From Rapana venosa (lineage: Eukaryota; Mollusca; Gastropoda; Neogastropoda; Muricidae): 64,000 bases of DNA. Under the pieces are notes generated by a model. That model was given only the letters and a program-made list of their open reading frames with translations. It was not told where the DNA came from and made no database searches. Made by a program: the position numbers and the translations under genes. How positions within the stretch are numbered: position 1 is the stretch's first letter; every line of letters starts with the position of its first letter. Below, piece after piece: positions 32,643 through 43,200 of this stretch. Location: positions 19,595,453 to 19,659,452 of the forward strand of contig CM054153.1 in the NCBI GenBank assembly GCA_028751875.1. Direction: 5' to 3'.

Positions 32643-32931
32643 AAAGGTAAAGGTGCCCCATAACTTGTAAGGTCATAGGGTAGCGAGGGTTCAGAGACCT
32701 CAGCTTCTCTAGGGACCAGCGTATTGAGGGTGGCGCCCACCTCCTCTCCCTGCTGCTTTACCTTCCCTGACCCTAAAGAGGGTAGGTACCCATTTACAGC
32801 TGGGTGAACTGGGGGCTATACTGAAGCCAAGGCGGGCAGTCATCCATCCAAATGGTGGTAACCACACTTGATGCTGCTTAACCTTGGCTGGGGGAATGGG
32901 AGCGCTCCTACTAATGAGCTATCCCCTCCCC
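32643..32931 (-). mobile_element. Chimeric tRNA/5S-rRNA SINE, copy 3 (older)
   Basis: Reverse complement of the family at 9742 and 24931: GGGATAGCTCATTAGTAGGA head, then AAGGTTAAGCAGCATCAAGT and GATGACTGCCC. It is more diverged, and no clear target-site duplication was found. Confidence 0.82.
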
Positions 32932-33446
32932 CCTATTCCTGATGGATGGTTTAAAAAAAAAAAGTTGAGGAAAGGTGTGTGCTGCCTGCGTGCGTGTGCG
33001 TGCGCGGCTGCACGAGCGTGTGCGAGAACAGATTTCAAGTACTGGAGCACTTTATTTGCCAAGAGTTTAAATTAAAAAAATTTTTTTTTCTACTTTAACA
33101 GCACAAAAGTTGGTATTTCCTCATTTTTGGTTAATTAATTCAGCCTTGAGCAAAGTCCTTTTTAGAAGTGTTTAACATTATTGATTCAGTCACATAGATC
33201 TAAAAACAGGTATCATTGTATGTAAGTTCAGTCTTTCTCTTTTTGTGTGCCCTATTTGTCTAAGGCTTTATTTGTTTGTTTGTTATTGTTTATTTAATTC
33301 TTTGATTCGGGATATGGAACAGCCTAAGTGCTATTGTTCTGAGACAGTGTGTGTTGCATTTGAAATTTCTGTTGTGTGTGAGTGTGTATGTGTTTATCAG
33401 GGCAAAGCTAGGTAAAGACTACTAAGTTAATGTCTAGTCTTTGTCT

Positions 33447-33450
33447 AGAG

Positions 33451-33487
<37 letters not shown>

Positions 33488-33505
33488 TACATACATATAT
33501 ATATA

Positions 33506-33536
<31 letters not shown>
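33447..33536. repeat. (TA)n microsatellite
   Basis: TA repeat with a few GATACATAC interruptions. A second, perfect array lies at 33880-33958. Confidence 0.95.
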
Positions 33537-33538
<2 letters not shown>

Positions 33539-33876
33539 GGTTTATCACAGTTCTTGATTAAACCATTGACGCTGGGGGCAACAGCAAAGTCAGAGGCTGT
33601 ATGACCAGTGGATTTTCCACTCTGGAATTCCACTTTACAGCTTAGTCTTTAGTGATCCACTATGACTCTCTGACTAGGAGGCTTGACTTGCACAGTCCTT
33701 ATGTGCTGCAGCCCTGGGGGCTAGTTGGCCTTTGGAGAACATCTCCAACGCTGACTGTCCTTGTGCCCACTTGGCCGAGAGAGTGGGGATGTGCTGTGGG
33801 CAAGGCATCTCCACTATAATCAAATTTCTGCCCAGCTTCTGAAACAGCAGCTGCCTCCATCGTCGAAAACGACGGA

Positions 33877-33879
<3 letters not shown>

Positions 33880-33958
<79 letters not shown>
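33880..33958. repeat. (TA)n microsatellite
   Basis: Perfect TA repeat of about 39 units, ending next to an antisense SINE tail. Confidence 0.95.
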
Positions 33959-33962
<4 letters not shown>

Positions 33963-33965
33963 TGT

Positions 33966-34245
33966 CATAATAATAATAATAATGTATGGAATTTATATAG
34001 CACTGAATCTTGTAAAGCAACAAATCTAAGCGCTCAGATGACATTCTTTTATTTTTAATTTTAAAATTTTAAAAATTTATGCATGTGTATGCGGTTTTTA
34101 AAAACAAATTGTCATCTGTTCCCACAGGCACACAATGGCCTACTCTTTCGAACAGCGGAACAGGATTTAACGTGTGCGCAATATGTTCGCACACAGGGCC
34201 TTGGTTTATAGTCTCATCTGAAGGACTTTGACATTCAGTTTGATA
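33966..34245 (-). mobile_element. SINE family B, headless antisense copy
   Basis: Antisense tail (ATAATGTATGGAATTTATAT, AAGCAACAAATCTAAGCGCT), then TGTCATCTGTTCCCACAGGC, ACACAATGGCCTACTCTTTC and TTGGTTTATAGTCTCATCTG. Confidence 0.75.
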
Positions 34246-34539
34246 AGTAGCCTTTTGGCGAAGGGAGAGAGGGAGGTCATTCCAGATCACTTGTCCAACA
34301 GAGAAAGAGCACAGCCAATGGTGGATTGGTTGCATCTCGGTATTCGTAAGCACAAGGTATCTGCAGCAGAGCGGAGGGAACAAGAAGGAGTATTTAGGTG
34401 AAGACAGTCACAGAGGTAGGAGGGAGCTGCTTTGTGGAGACATTTTGTAACAGAGGGTACTGATCATAATAGTTAACTCTCTGTGGCATAGGCAGCCAGT
34501 GGAGAGATTGCAAGAGATAACACAAATATACATGATAAG

Positions 34540-34545
<6 letters not shown>

Positions 34546-34577
<32 letters not shown>
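34546..34577 (+). repeat. (CA)n and (CT)n microsatellite
   Basis: CA repeat running into CT repeats up to about 34600. Confidence 0.9.
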
Positions 34578-34578
<1 letters not shown>

Positions 34579-34619
34579 CTCTCTCTCTCTCTATCTCTCT
34601 CAATAATAATTGTTCTCCG

Positions 34620-35285
34620 CATTTATTCCATTCCCAAATGTTTGGTCATCATCGTAGTCAGATGTTGGAGCATACACTTGGATGATGGTGAGATTCTGGA
34701 GTTGAAACTCTGATTGAGATGAGTCTGCTGGATACTGGTGTGCAGCTGACGATGCTTGACACAATCTCTTTCCTGACAATGAAGCCTACTCCGTGTTGAT
34801 GTAGTTTCTCTTCTCCACTGTACCATATCTTGTGGCCGTCTTGCGTGGTTGTTTCTCCGAAGCCAGTCCATCTGACTTCCGCAAGCCCTAGGATGTCCCA
34901 TTTATATCTTTTTAGTTCATGTGTGAGTTCCTGTACTCTTCCTGTTTAGTATAGAGTCCTCACATTCCATGTTCCGATGGTTACTCCTTTATTTGGAAGC
35001 TTTAGAGTTGGTTCTGCTCCAGTAGCGCATTTGTCACTCCCACCCTGGAGGCTTGCAGTGGGTAGCACGATCGTTGTTGATCCGGGCCTCAACCGATCCG
35101 GCATATTTTTCCGTTTTGTTTTTCTCATCATGTCCTTGCAGTGGGCTTGAGGAAGCTTGGTGGCGCCCATCTCCTTTCCAAGACTCCTACTGGTGAATAA
35201 GAAATCACCAGCCCCTCACAACGTTTTGCCCACCAGTAGAAGCGGTTACCGGGGTGTGGGTGGGTTAAGGACCCGGACCCAGAAG
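34620..35285 (-). mobile_element. RTE-like LINE 5' fragment: leader and endonuclease start
   Basis: Minus strand frame ends NKGVTIGTWNVRTLY, the first motif of an AP-type endonuclease. After frameshifts it continues through sequence decoding as EVRWTGFGE and IWYSGEE with a GVGFIV-type block. The 5' leader reaches about 35285. No reverse transcriptase follows. It sits head-to-head with the plus-strand element beginning at about 35290. Confidence 0.7.
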
Positions 35286-35289
35286 TGAG

Positions 35290-38042
35290 AGTTGAGTGCC
35301 AAGTGAGGACCAGTGCTCCCGTCCATCCCGAGGGATGCTACTGCCAGGTTTACAAAGGTACCACCTCTCCTTAAGCACACCATACACGCCCAAAAAAGAC
35401 ATTCTTATTGTGGAAGGCGACTGGAATGTAAGGTGGGACCTGATGCCTATGACACCTGGGCAGGAACCACAGGACGCTTTGGACTAGGAGAAACAAACGA
35501 AAGAGGACAGCGGCTGCTGGAATTCGCACAGAAGCACAAACTAACTCTGGCAAACACACTCCATCCTCACAAGCCATCTAAAACATCAACTTGGCACTCA
35601 CCAAATGGTCTGATTCACAATCAAATTGAGTACATTCTGTCACCCCAAAGATTCAAATCCAGCATAAACAAGGCAAACACAAGAACATTCTCAGGAGCTG
35701 ACATTGGCAGTGACCACGACCTTGTACTTACCACCATCAAGCTAAAACTAAAAGCAAAACAACAGCCAAAAAAACCCACGCATAAGATTTGATCTGGAAA
35801 AACTCAAAGACCCAACAGTGGTTGAGATCTTCCAAGCCAACATTGGAGGAAAGTTCGCCGCACTCACAGCCATCGACAATGATGTGGACATACTAGCCAA
35901 CAACATCAAAGAAGTGCTATTGACAGCAGCAGAAGAAACATTAGGAAGAAGCAGAACAAAGAAACAACCCTGGGTGACAAATGAGGTTCTTGACCTCTGC
36001 GACAAAAGAAGAGAGCTTAAGAAACAAAAGTTCACAAGTCAAGAAGCCAACAACAAATACAGGAATAGCCACAGAGAAGTGAGGAAAAAGATGAGAGAAG
36101 CCAAAGAAGCGTGGATAGAAGAACAATGCCACAGCATCGAAGTTGGAATGGCCAAGGGAAACAGCAAAAACAACTTACGACACTCTGAAATCACTAACTA
36201 AAACCACACAGCCTAAAGCCTCTGTTATTGAAGACAAAGATGGAAATCTTTTAATGGAAAGCAATGCCATCCTCCAACGCTGGACGGAATACTGTGAGGG
36301 ATTGTATAACTACCCACTACGCCCAGATACCAACATAGTTTCTGACAAACCCCCCGAACACCAGGATAAAGACCCACCAATACTAAGGTGTGAAGTAGAT
36401 ACAGCTATTAAACAATTGAAGAAGGGAAAGTACCCTGGAATCGATAACATCCCAGCTGAACTCATAAAAATGGAGGGAATGAAACAGCAAGGCGATTCAC
36501 AGAACTTTGTCAGAAGATCCACGACACCAAAGAATGGCCAGAAGAATGGACACAGTCTCTTGTAATACCCCTACCAAAGAAAGGAAACCTCAAGCAATGC
36601 CAGAACTACAGAACCATCAGTCTCATAAGCCATCCTAGCAAGATCATGCTGCGGGTAGTCCTCAACAGACTGAAAAACCAAGCGGAAAAAACTCTGGCAG
36701 AAGAACAAGCGGCTTTAGACCAAAACGCAGCACAATGGAACAAATTTTCAATCTGAGAATTCTGATAGAGAAACATCTCCAACACCAAAAAGACTTGTAT
36801 CACAATGTCATAGACTTCAAAAAGGCCTTTGACAGGGTATGGCATGACGGCCTCTGGCAAGTACTCAGGCACTTCAACATTGACAACTGCCTCATTGAAG
36901 TCATCAAGGCACTGTACGAGAACGCAAGAAGTGCAGTTTTCATGAACAATCACATGGGCGAGTTCTTCAAGACCACGGTTGGGGTCCATCAGGGCTGCCT
37001 TCTCTCACCTGTACTTTTCAACCTCTTCCTCGAAAACATCATGACAGAGACACTGCAAAACCACCACACTTCCATCTCCATTGGTGGAAGACCCCTTGGC
37101 AACCTCAGATTTGCAGATGATATTGACCTCATGGGCGGCAGCAAACAAGAACTGCAAAACCTCACGGATAGTCTATCAGATCGAGTGAGCGCATACGGCT
37201 TGGAGGTCAGTACAGAGAAATCAAAGATCATGGTCAACAGCGCAAGTAATGACAGCAAGGAAATAAAGATGAATGGAGAAATACTGGAAGAGGTGAGCCA
37301 ATTCAAATACAGAGATCTTTTTCCATGCTTCACGATCCTGTGTGGCTAGTAGAAGGTGTTGATGTCAACCCATGATTTCTTTTGGCGGCCTCTTCTTCTC
37401 TTGCCTTCAACTGTTCCCTGCAGAATTCAAATTCAAGGCTCCATCCTAACAAAAGATGGCACATCAAATAATGAAGTGAAAGCTCGCATTGCAACAGCAA
37501 CATCTGCTCTAGCCAGACTCGAGAGGATCATCAGAAGCAACAACATCAGCTTCTGCACCAAATAATTTTTATTATCACCTTTACAAATCCCTCGTGATAT
37601 CTATCCTCCTATATGGCTGTGAATCATGGACTCTGTCAGCAGAGCTAGAGAGGAGAATCCAAGCATTCAAGATTAAGTGCCACAGAAGACTCCTCAAAAT
37701 ATCATACAAAGAACACAAGACCAACAACTATGTGAAAGAAGAAATCAAAAAGCCTGTGGGCCCCAAAGAACCTCTGCTCTCCACCATAAAGAGGAGAAAA
37801 CTGATGTGGTTTGGTCACACCACAAGACACAACACCTTAGCAAAAACCATCCTGCAGGGAACAGTTGAAGGCAAGAGAAGAAGAGGCCGCCAAAAGAAAT
37901 CATGGGTTGACATCAAAGAATGGACCGCCCAACCCCTGCAACACCTTCTACTAGCCACATAGGATCGTGAAGCATGGAAAAAGATCTCTGTCGCGTCTTC
38001 TCTCATGTCCCCCCTACATCCTTTGAGACATGAGACTGAGTG
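35290..38042 (+). mobile_element. Degenerate non-LTR retrotransposon: endonuclease end, reverse transcriptase, 3' end
   Basis: In order it contains an endonuclease C-terminal part (GRFGLGETNERGQRLLEF, GSDHDLVLTTIKL) and a linker (KQPWVTNEVLDLCDKRRELK, YCEGLYNYPLRPDT, KKGKYPGIDNIPAELIK). The reverse transcriptase follows (DFKKAFDRVWHDGLW, GVHQGCLLSPVLFN, LRFADDIDLMGGSKQEL with an FADD active site). The 3' part is LLYGCESWTLSAELERRIQ, KRRKLMWFGHTTRHNTL and GRQKKSWVDIKEW. Several frameshifts and an inserted inverted copy of its own 3' end (37310-37423) inactivate it. The 3' end is a GACTGAGTGAGCGAGTG tail. The clade is not assigned, but RTE-like is most probable. Confidence 0.87.
37310..37423 (-). 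repeat. Inverted partial copy of the element's own 3' end
   Basis: It is the reverse complement of 37852-37990, nearly identical, with 25 bp missing between two CAA trinucleotides. A 9-bp direct repeat AATTCAAAT flanks it (37300-37308 and 37424-37432). It splits the reverse transcriptase frame between FKY and GSILTKDG. Confidence 0.85.
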
Positions 38043-38522
38043 AGCGAGTGTGAAATGTTAGGCTGGTAACCTCCCTTGTAAGAAGCACTTCTGATTTATC
38101 TCCCTTCGCTCTCCGAATGGTACACAGACACGACATACATGCATACGTTCTATACCTTGGAACTGGGACTATTTTTGCGACCATAAGTTGTTTTTTTGAA
38201 TGTGTGCTCTTACTCACTTAGTTTATTGTATCCCTAAGGTGTTAATTATCGTGGATGCGTGTTAGCTCTCCTCTCTTTTCAATGAGAGTTACTCAGGCTG
38301 TTTGAGTAAGATTGCTATCATTATGATAAAACCGAAAGTTGTCGGATTTGGTATTGACTTGAAAAATGGAAACAATTTTGCTTGTCTGGATGAGGAACGG
38401 TTTTTGTCATCAGTTTGACGTTTGACCCATTGAGAAAAAAGTTGCAAAGACATATTTTTAGGGCTTGCAGCAGATTGTACGGGACGAATTTGAGTATGAA
38501 ACATTCTAAATTTGCACACAAT

Positions 38523-39441
38523 ATGGCACCAACTATTCTTTTGTCATATTTATATTTTCTTCAGGGGTTACCCTATGGACTACAAGCCAGATTTCTTCCA
38601 ATATATTTCCGTGGCCGTGGCATGTCCCTCTCAAACATAGGTTTCATCAAAGTACTCTTCTTCCCTTGGATGTGCAAGACATTGTGGGCGCCTTTTGTGG
38701 ATAGGCATGGCAATAAGAAATCATGGCTAATATGGAGCATGTTGGGGCTGGGAATTACCTGTATCTTGGCAGCTGGAATTCAACCAGATTGGTTCTTTCT
38801 GTTGTGTATGATTTTACTTACTTTTAATTTCCTGACATCAACACAGGACATTGCTACAGACGGACTGGCGATAGAAATTCTGACATCGTCTCAGGTAGCC
38901 AGTGGAAATATTGCCCAGGTAGTGGGTTACAAGTTTGGAGCCATTATTGGAGGAGGGTTACTGGCTTGGCTGAGTGACTTCATCAGTTGGAGTGCCATTT
39001 TTATTTTTATGACATTGATTTATGCAAAAGCTTTAGTTGCAGTGAAAGTATTTGTTCCAGAAAGCAAGAACTATTTTGTCGAAAAGACATTGGATGTTCC
39101 AGCACCATCAGATTTTCATCAGTTTCAGGAGAGCAGCGCACATAGCATCAGTACTTGTGAAGAAAGTAATGAGGTTGACAGTGGCTTGGAGCCAGATTCT
39201 CCTTCAAGGAATACGAGAAGTAAAACAAAACACACAAGTTCAGCAAAGCGCAGTAGTATTGATACCGTTGAACACAGTGACAGCAGTTGTGATTTTCAAT
39301 CTCGGCATTCAGATGTCGCTTCCCCGTCACAGAGCAACAGTTCCAGTAGGGATGTACGATGGATAAAGGATCATTTTGCTGATGTCCTGAGGGCAGATGG
39401 AACAGTGTGGATTCTCATCTATGTGCTCATTTATAAACTGG
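38523..39441 (+). CDS. MFSD3: MFSD3 exon 1: helices 1-6, Ser-rich loop, start of helix 7
   Basis: Ends with the first base of a Gly codon at the donor GTTAGT. The cytosolic loop ([46 protein letters not shown]) has many Ser-rich sites that could be phosphorylated. Confidence 0.93.
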
Positions 39442-40937
39442 GTTAGTCATCTTTTTGTATAGCTGTAACTTGTTAGGTAACAGAAAATGAGGAGTAGCGC
39501 TTGTGATTGGTATCATGATTGTAAGAATTACACTTTACAATGTAAGATTTAAGATAAGAATAATTTTCAAGTAAATCTTAAACACCAAAACTCAGTGTCA
39601 GTTTGAACTGAAGAAGGTTCAAATAAGTTTATCAAGCAGTTGGGGTTGGTCATCTTTTTGTATTGCTAAAACTTGTCATACATGTCAGAAAATGAGTAGT
39701 GCTTGTAATTTGTATTATAATTGTAATAAGAATTACAGTGTAAGATTTATGATAAGAAAAATGTCCAAGTAAAGCTTAAATTAAAACTCAGTGTCAGGTA
39801 GAACCCAAGAAAGAAATAAGCTTAAGCAGCGGAAGTGTTTAGTGTGGAATATTGAGTGTTCTATAATATTCAATGTTTAGGGGTGGGGGACCTTGCCTCC
39901 AAATTTTTGGGGTTCTTTAGCAGTTATTGAAGGTTTTTCAGTCCCTTTTTCACAAGCTTTATCTGCAAGGGTTGGATTCACCCCTTCATCTCCCCCTTAT
40001 CCCATAAAATGAATCTTTTTCTTCTGCTCTAGTAATATGGAGATATGTGATGAGCTGGGTTTTTTTTTGTTTCACAAAAGAGTTGTGAGATGGCAGGTTG
40101 TTTGGGTGACACATTGCTCAAAACATGCAGATCTATAGCAAGAGCGTAAAGATGTGCATTGTAATGTTATAAATTCATACATATGTGACTGCAAGAGATG
40201 CAACAATCAAAATTTAATAGGAGTTTTTTTTTTTAAAGATTTATATGATATAATTAATTTACATCACTGAGACTGATACTATTAGAGATAAATTATGTAG
40301 AAATTTGTGGAATACACCAGTTGATTTTCAGAATGTCTTTTCTTACTTTTTTGTTTTGTTTTTTGTGTGCTTGAAATCGTATGAAAATATGCAGTAGTGC
40401 CCCCCTCCCTCCCCTCCTTCCCCCCCAAAAAAAACAACCCCAACAAACAAAACAAACCTCCCCCCCAAAACAACAAACCCCACTCCCCAACCTAACAACA
40501 ACCCCCCCCCCCCCCAAAAAAAAAAAAAAAAAAAAAGAACAAAGAAAAGAACCAACAAAAAAACCCAAACAAAACAACAACATAAAAACCAAACAAACAA
40601 AAACGAACCCAACAATAGCAAAAAGCCAAAACCAAAAACAAGACAACCAACTAATTGGACAATTAGCAAGTATTAATTAAAGAATAAAATGTTGATCTGC
40701 AATTTCATGATGTCAGAAACAAGAATAGAGTGTGAATGGTTATAAAATAAAAAAAGAACAACTTGAAAATAGTGCTGAAGCCTCTCTAAGTCTAAGGATT
40801 AAAAAAAATATATAGCAAACAAAATAGTTACAAGATTAAATTTTGCATAAATACCTTTTTGTTTTCACCAGGAGCTGTGTCTATATTCTCTCTCTCTCTC
40901 TCTCTCTCTCTGAGATACATTTAATTTCTAAGTTCTG

Positions 40938-41030
<93 letters not shown>

Positions 41031-42377
41031 TCTCTTTAAAAAAGGTCTTTTGTAAGCTGTATTTTTTTCCTTTTACTGTTTTAGAAATTCATCTTGACTG
41101 GCACTGTTATAAGCCTGTGGGCCGGATCCATTAGTCACATGTAACATGGCATGGCGTCGTGTTGTTGAATCGCCGTGGTGCTGTATTTTTTAAATTATTA
41201 TTTTAATTTATTCTTTTATATTGAGGATAATGGAATAAGCACTCATGTGTTTTGTTTTTTTACATCCAGTCCCCATGTGTATGCGGTTTTGTAAATTTTG
41301 TCATCTGTTTCCACCGGCACACAATGGCCTACTCTTTTGAAAAGCGGAACAGGATTTGACGTGTGCGCAAGATGTTCTGCATGCGTTCGAACACTTGGTT
41401 TATAGTCTCATCCAAAGGACTTTGACATTCAGTTCGATTTTTTGGTCAAACTGGGAAGAAAGGGCGAGGCTGGGAATCGAACCGAGAACCTCACGGCTTA
41501 CTTGTTGGCAGGCGAACGTCTTAACCATCCTGCCACCTTCCTTGTACAGGAGAGCAAGGGGCGCTGAACATGATGCCCATGTTCTTGATCGATGGCGGCG
41601 TGCCCACGTCAGAAGTGGGGCTGTGGACAGGAGTTGTGGGACTTGGTGTGTCCATCGCTGGCTCGGTGCTGGGGGGAGCAGCCATCACGTCTGGCAGGTA
41701 GTGCAGAAAGGTTTGAATGGTGTTAGGGATGGATATGGTCCCCCCCCCCCTCCCCTCCCCCTCCATAGACTCTATGTACACCCATGGACGCACTTGCACG
41801 CACGCACGCACGCACACACAGACACACACACACACACACATTTCAAATACCCATATCATACTTGAATGTGAGAATTTAAAACCTTATCTCCCTGCCTTTT
41901 CTGAGAATACCATTGACGAAGTTTTGAACAATGTAAAGCGAACATTTGACATTGCTAAAGGTTTATTGTTAAGTCCTATAGGGCACTTGTTGTAGTTCTC
42001 TTTGAATTTCATTTTTTAAATGTTCTTGAACTGTTTATGTTAAGAATACTATTTGGGTATTTCCCTTGTTATTACTCTTTATTACACACATAGACACAGA
42101 CACACACAGACACACACACACACTTATACACACCCATGCACCACCACACAGAGTAAATCTTCTATTTCCTCTCTCTCTCTCTATCTCTCTCTCTTCTCTT
42201 CTCTCTCTCTCTCTCCTTTCTCTCTCTTTCATTCAGTCTCCTATTTTAGGGCCGTCTGGTATCAACTTAAAGTGGAAAGACGTTAAAATTGAAGACTTAC
42301 TTACTTACACACACACACCCACACACACACACAGACACACACAGACACACAACACACACACAACACACACACACACA

Positions 42378-42409
<32 letters not shown>

Positions 42410-43169
42410 GTAGTTCTGAACACCGTCATATACTTTGCTTATTAAGAAGTAATACACTGCCACTGAAAAGCATTCCACGTAATAAGAAAACACCTGTAAA
42501 TCCTTAATTGTGTTCAGTGTGACGGATCTGTCGTTGAAGATTTATGTCATTTTTTGCTCATATACCCAAAATATGCAGCTTTGCGTAAACGTTATATACC
42601 CCTTTATTATCACAGGTTTCCATCAAGCTTTAAGGTTCACACACGCACAAACACACACACACACGCCAACTTGGAAAAATAAAAACATTTCAATTGCGAG
42701 TATTTCATCATGTTATACCTAACAGATCTATACGAGTCGTGAAAGAATAATCGTGAAGAATAATACCTACATTTTTTGTTCTTTGACTTGACCGGTAAAA
42801 AATCTGACCAGTGATGATCGTAGGTGATGTGCAGGTATACCACATTACGGTTTCTTGAGCTGCTGAGTGTGGTGAAGGTGGGGCTGTTGGCTGCAGAGAC
42901 GTTGGTGATTGCTGCTGCTTCTGTACAGCATAGGCCTTTGCCTGTTCATAGCACAGGTAAATGTAGCAAACGTGTGTGTTTGTTCGTGTGTGTGTGTGTG
43001 CGTGCGTGTGCGTGCGTGCGTGTGTGTGTGTGACTCTGTGTGTGTGTGTGTGTGTGTGTTGACTCCGTGTGTGTGTGTGACTCCGTGTGTGTGTGTGTAT
43101 GTGTTTGTGTGTGTGTGTGTGTGTGGCTTTGTGTGTGTGTGTGTGTGGTATGTGACTGTGTGTGAGTGT

Positions 43170-43200
<31 letters not shown>

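Noticed and set aside
40293..40680. Long hydrophobic or Pro/Lys-rich frames on both strands
   Set aside because: They arise from a C/A-rich low-complexity block and have no conserved motif.
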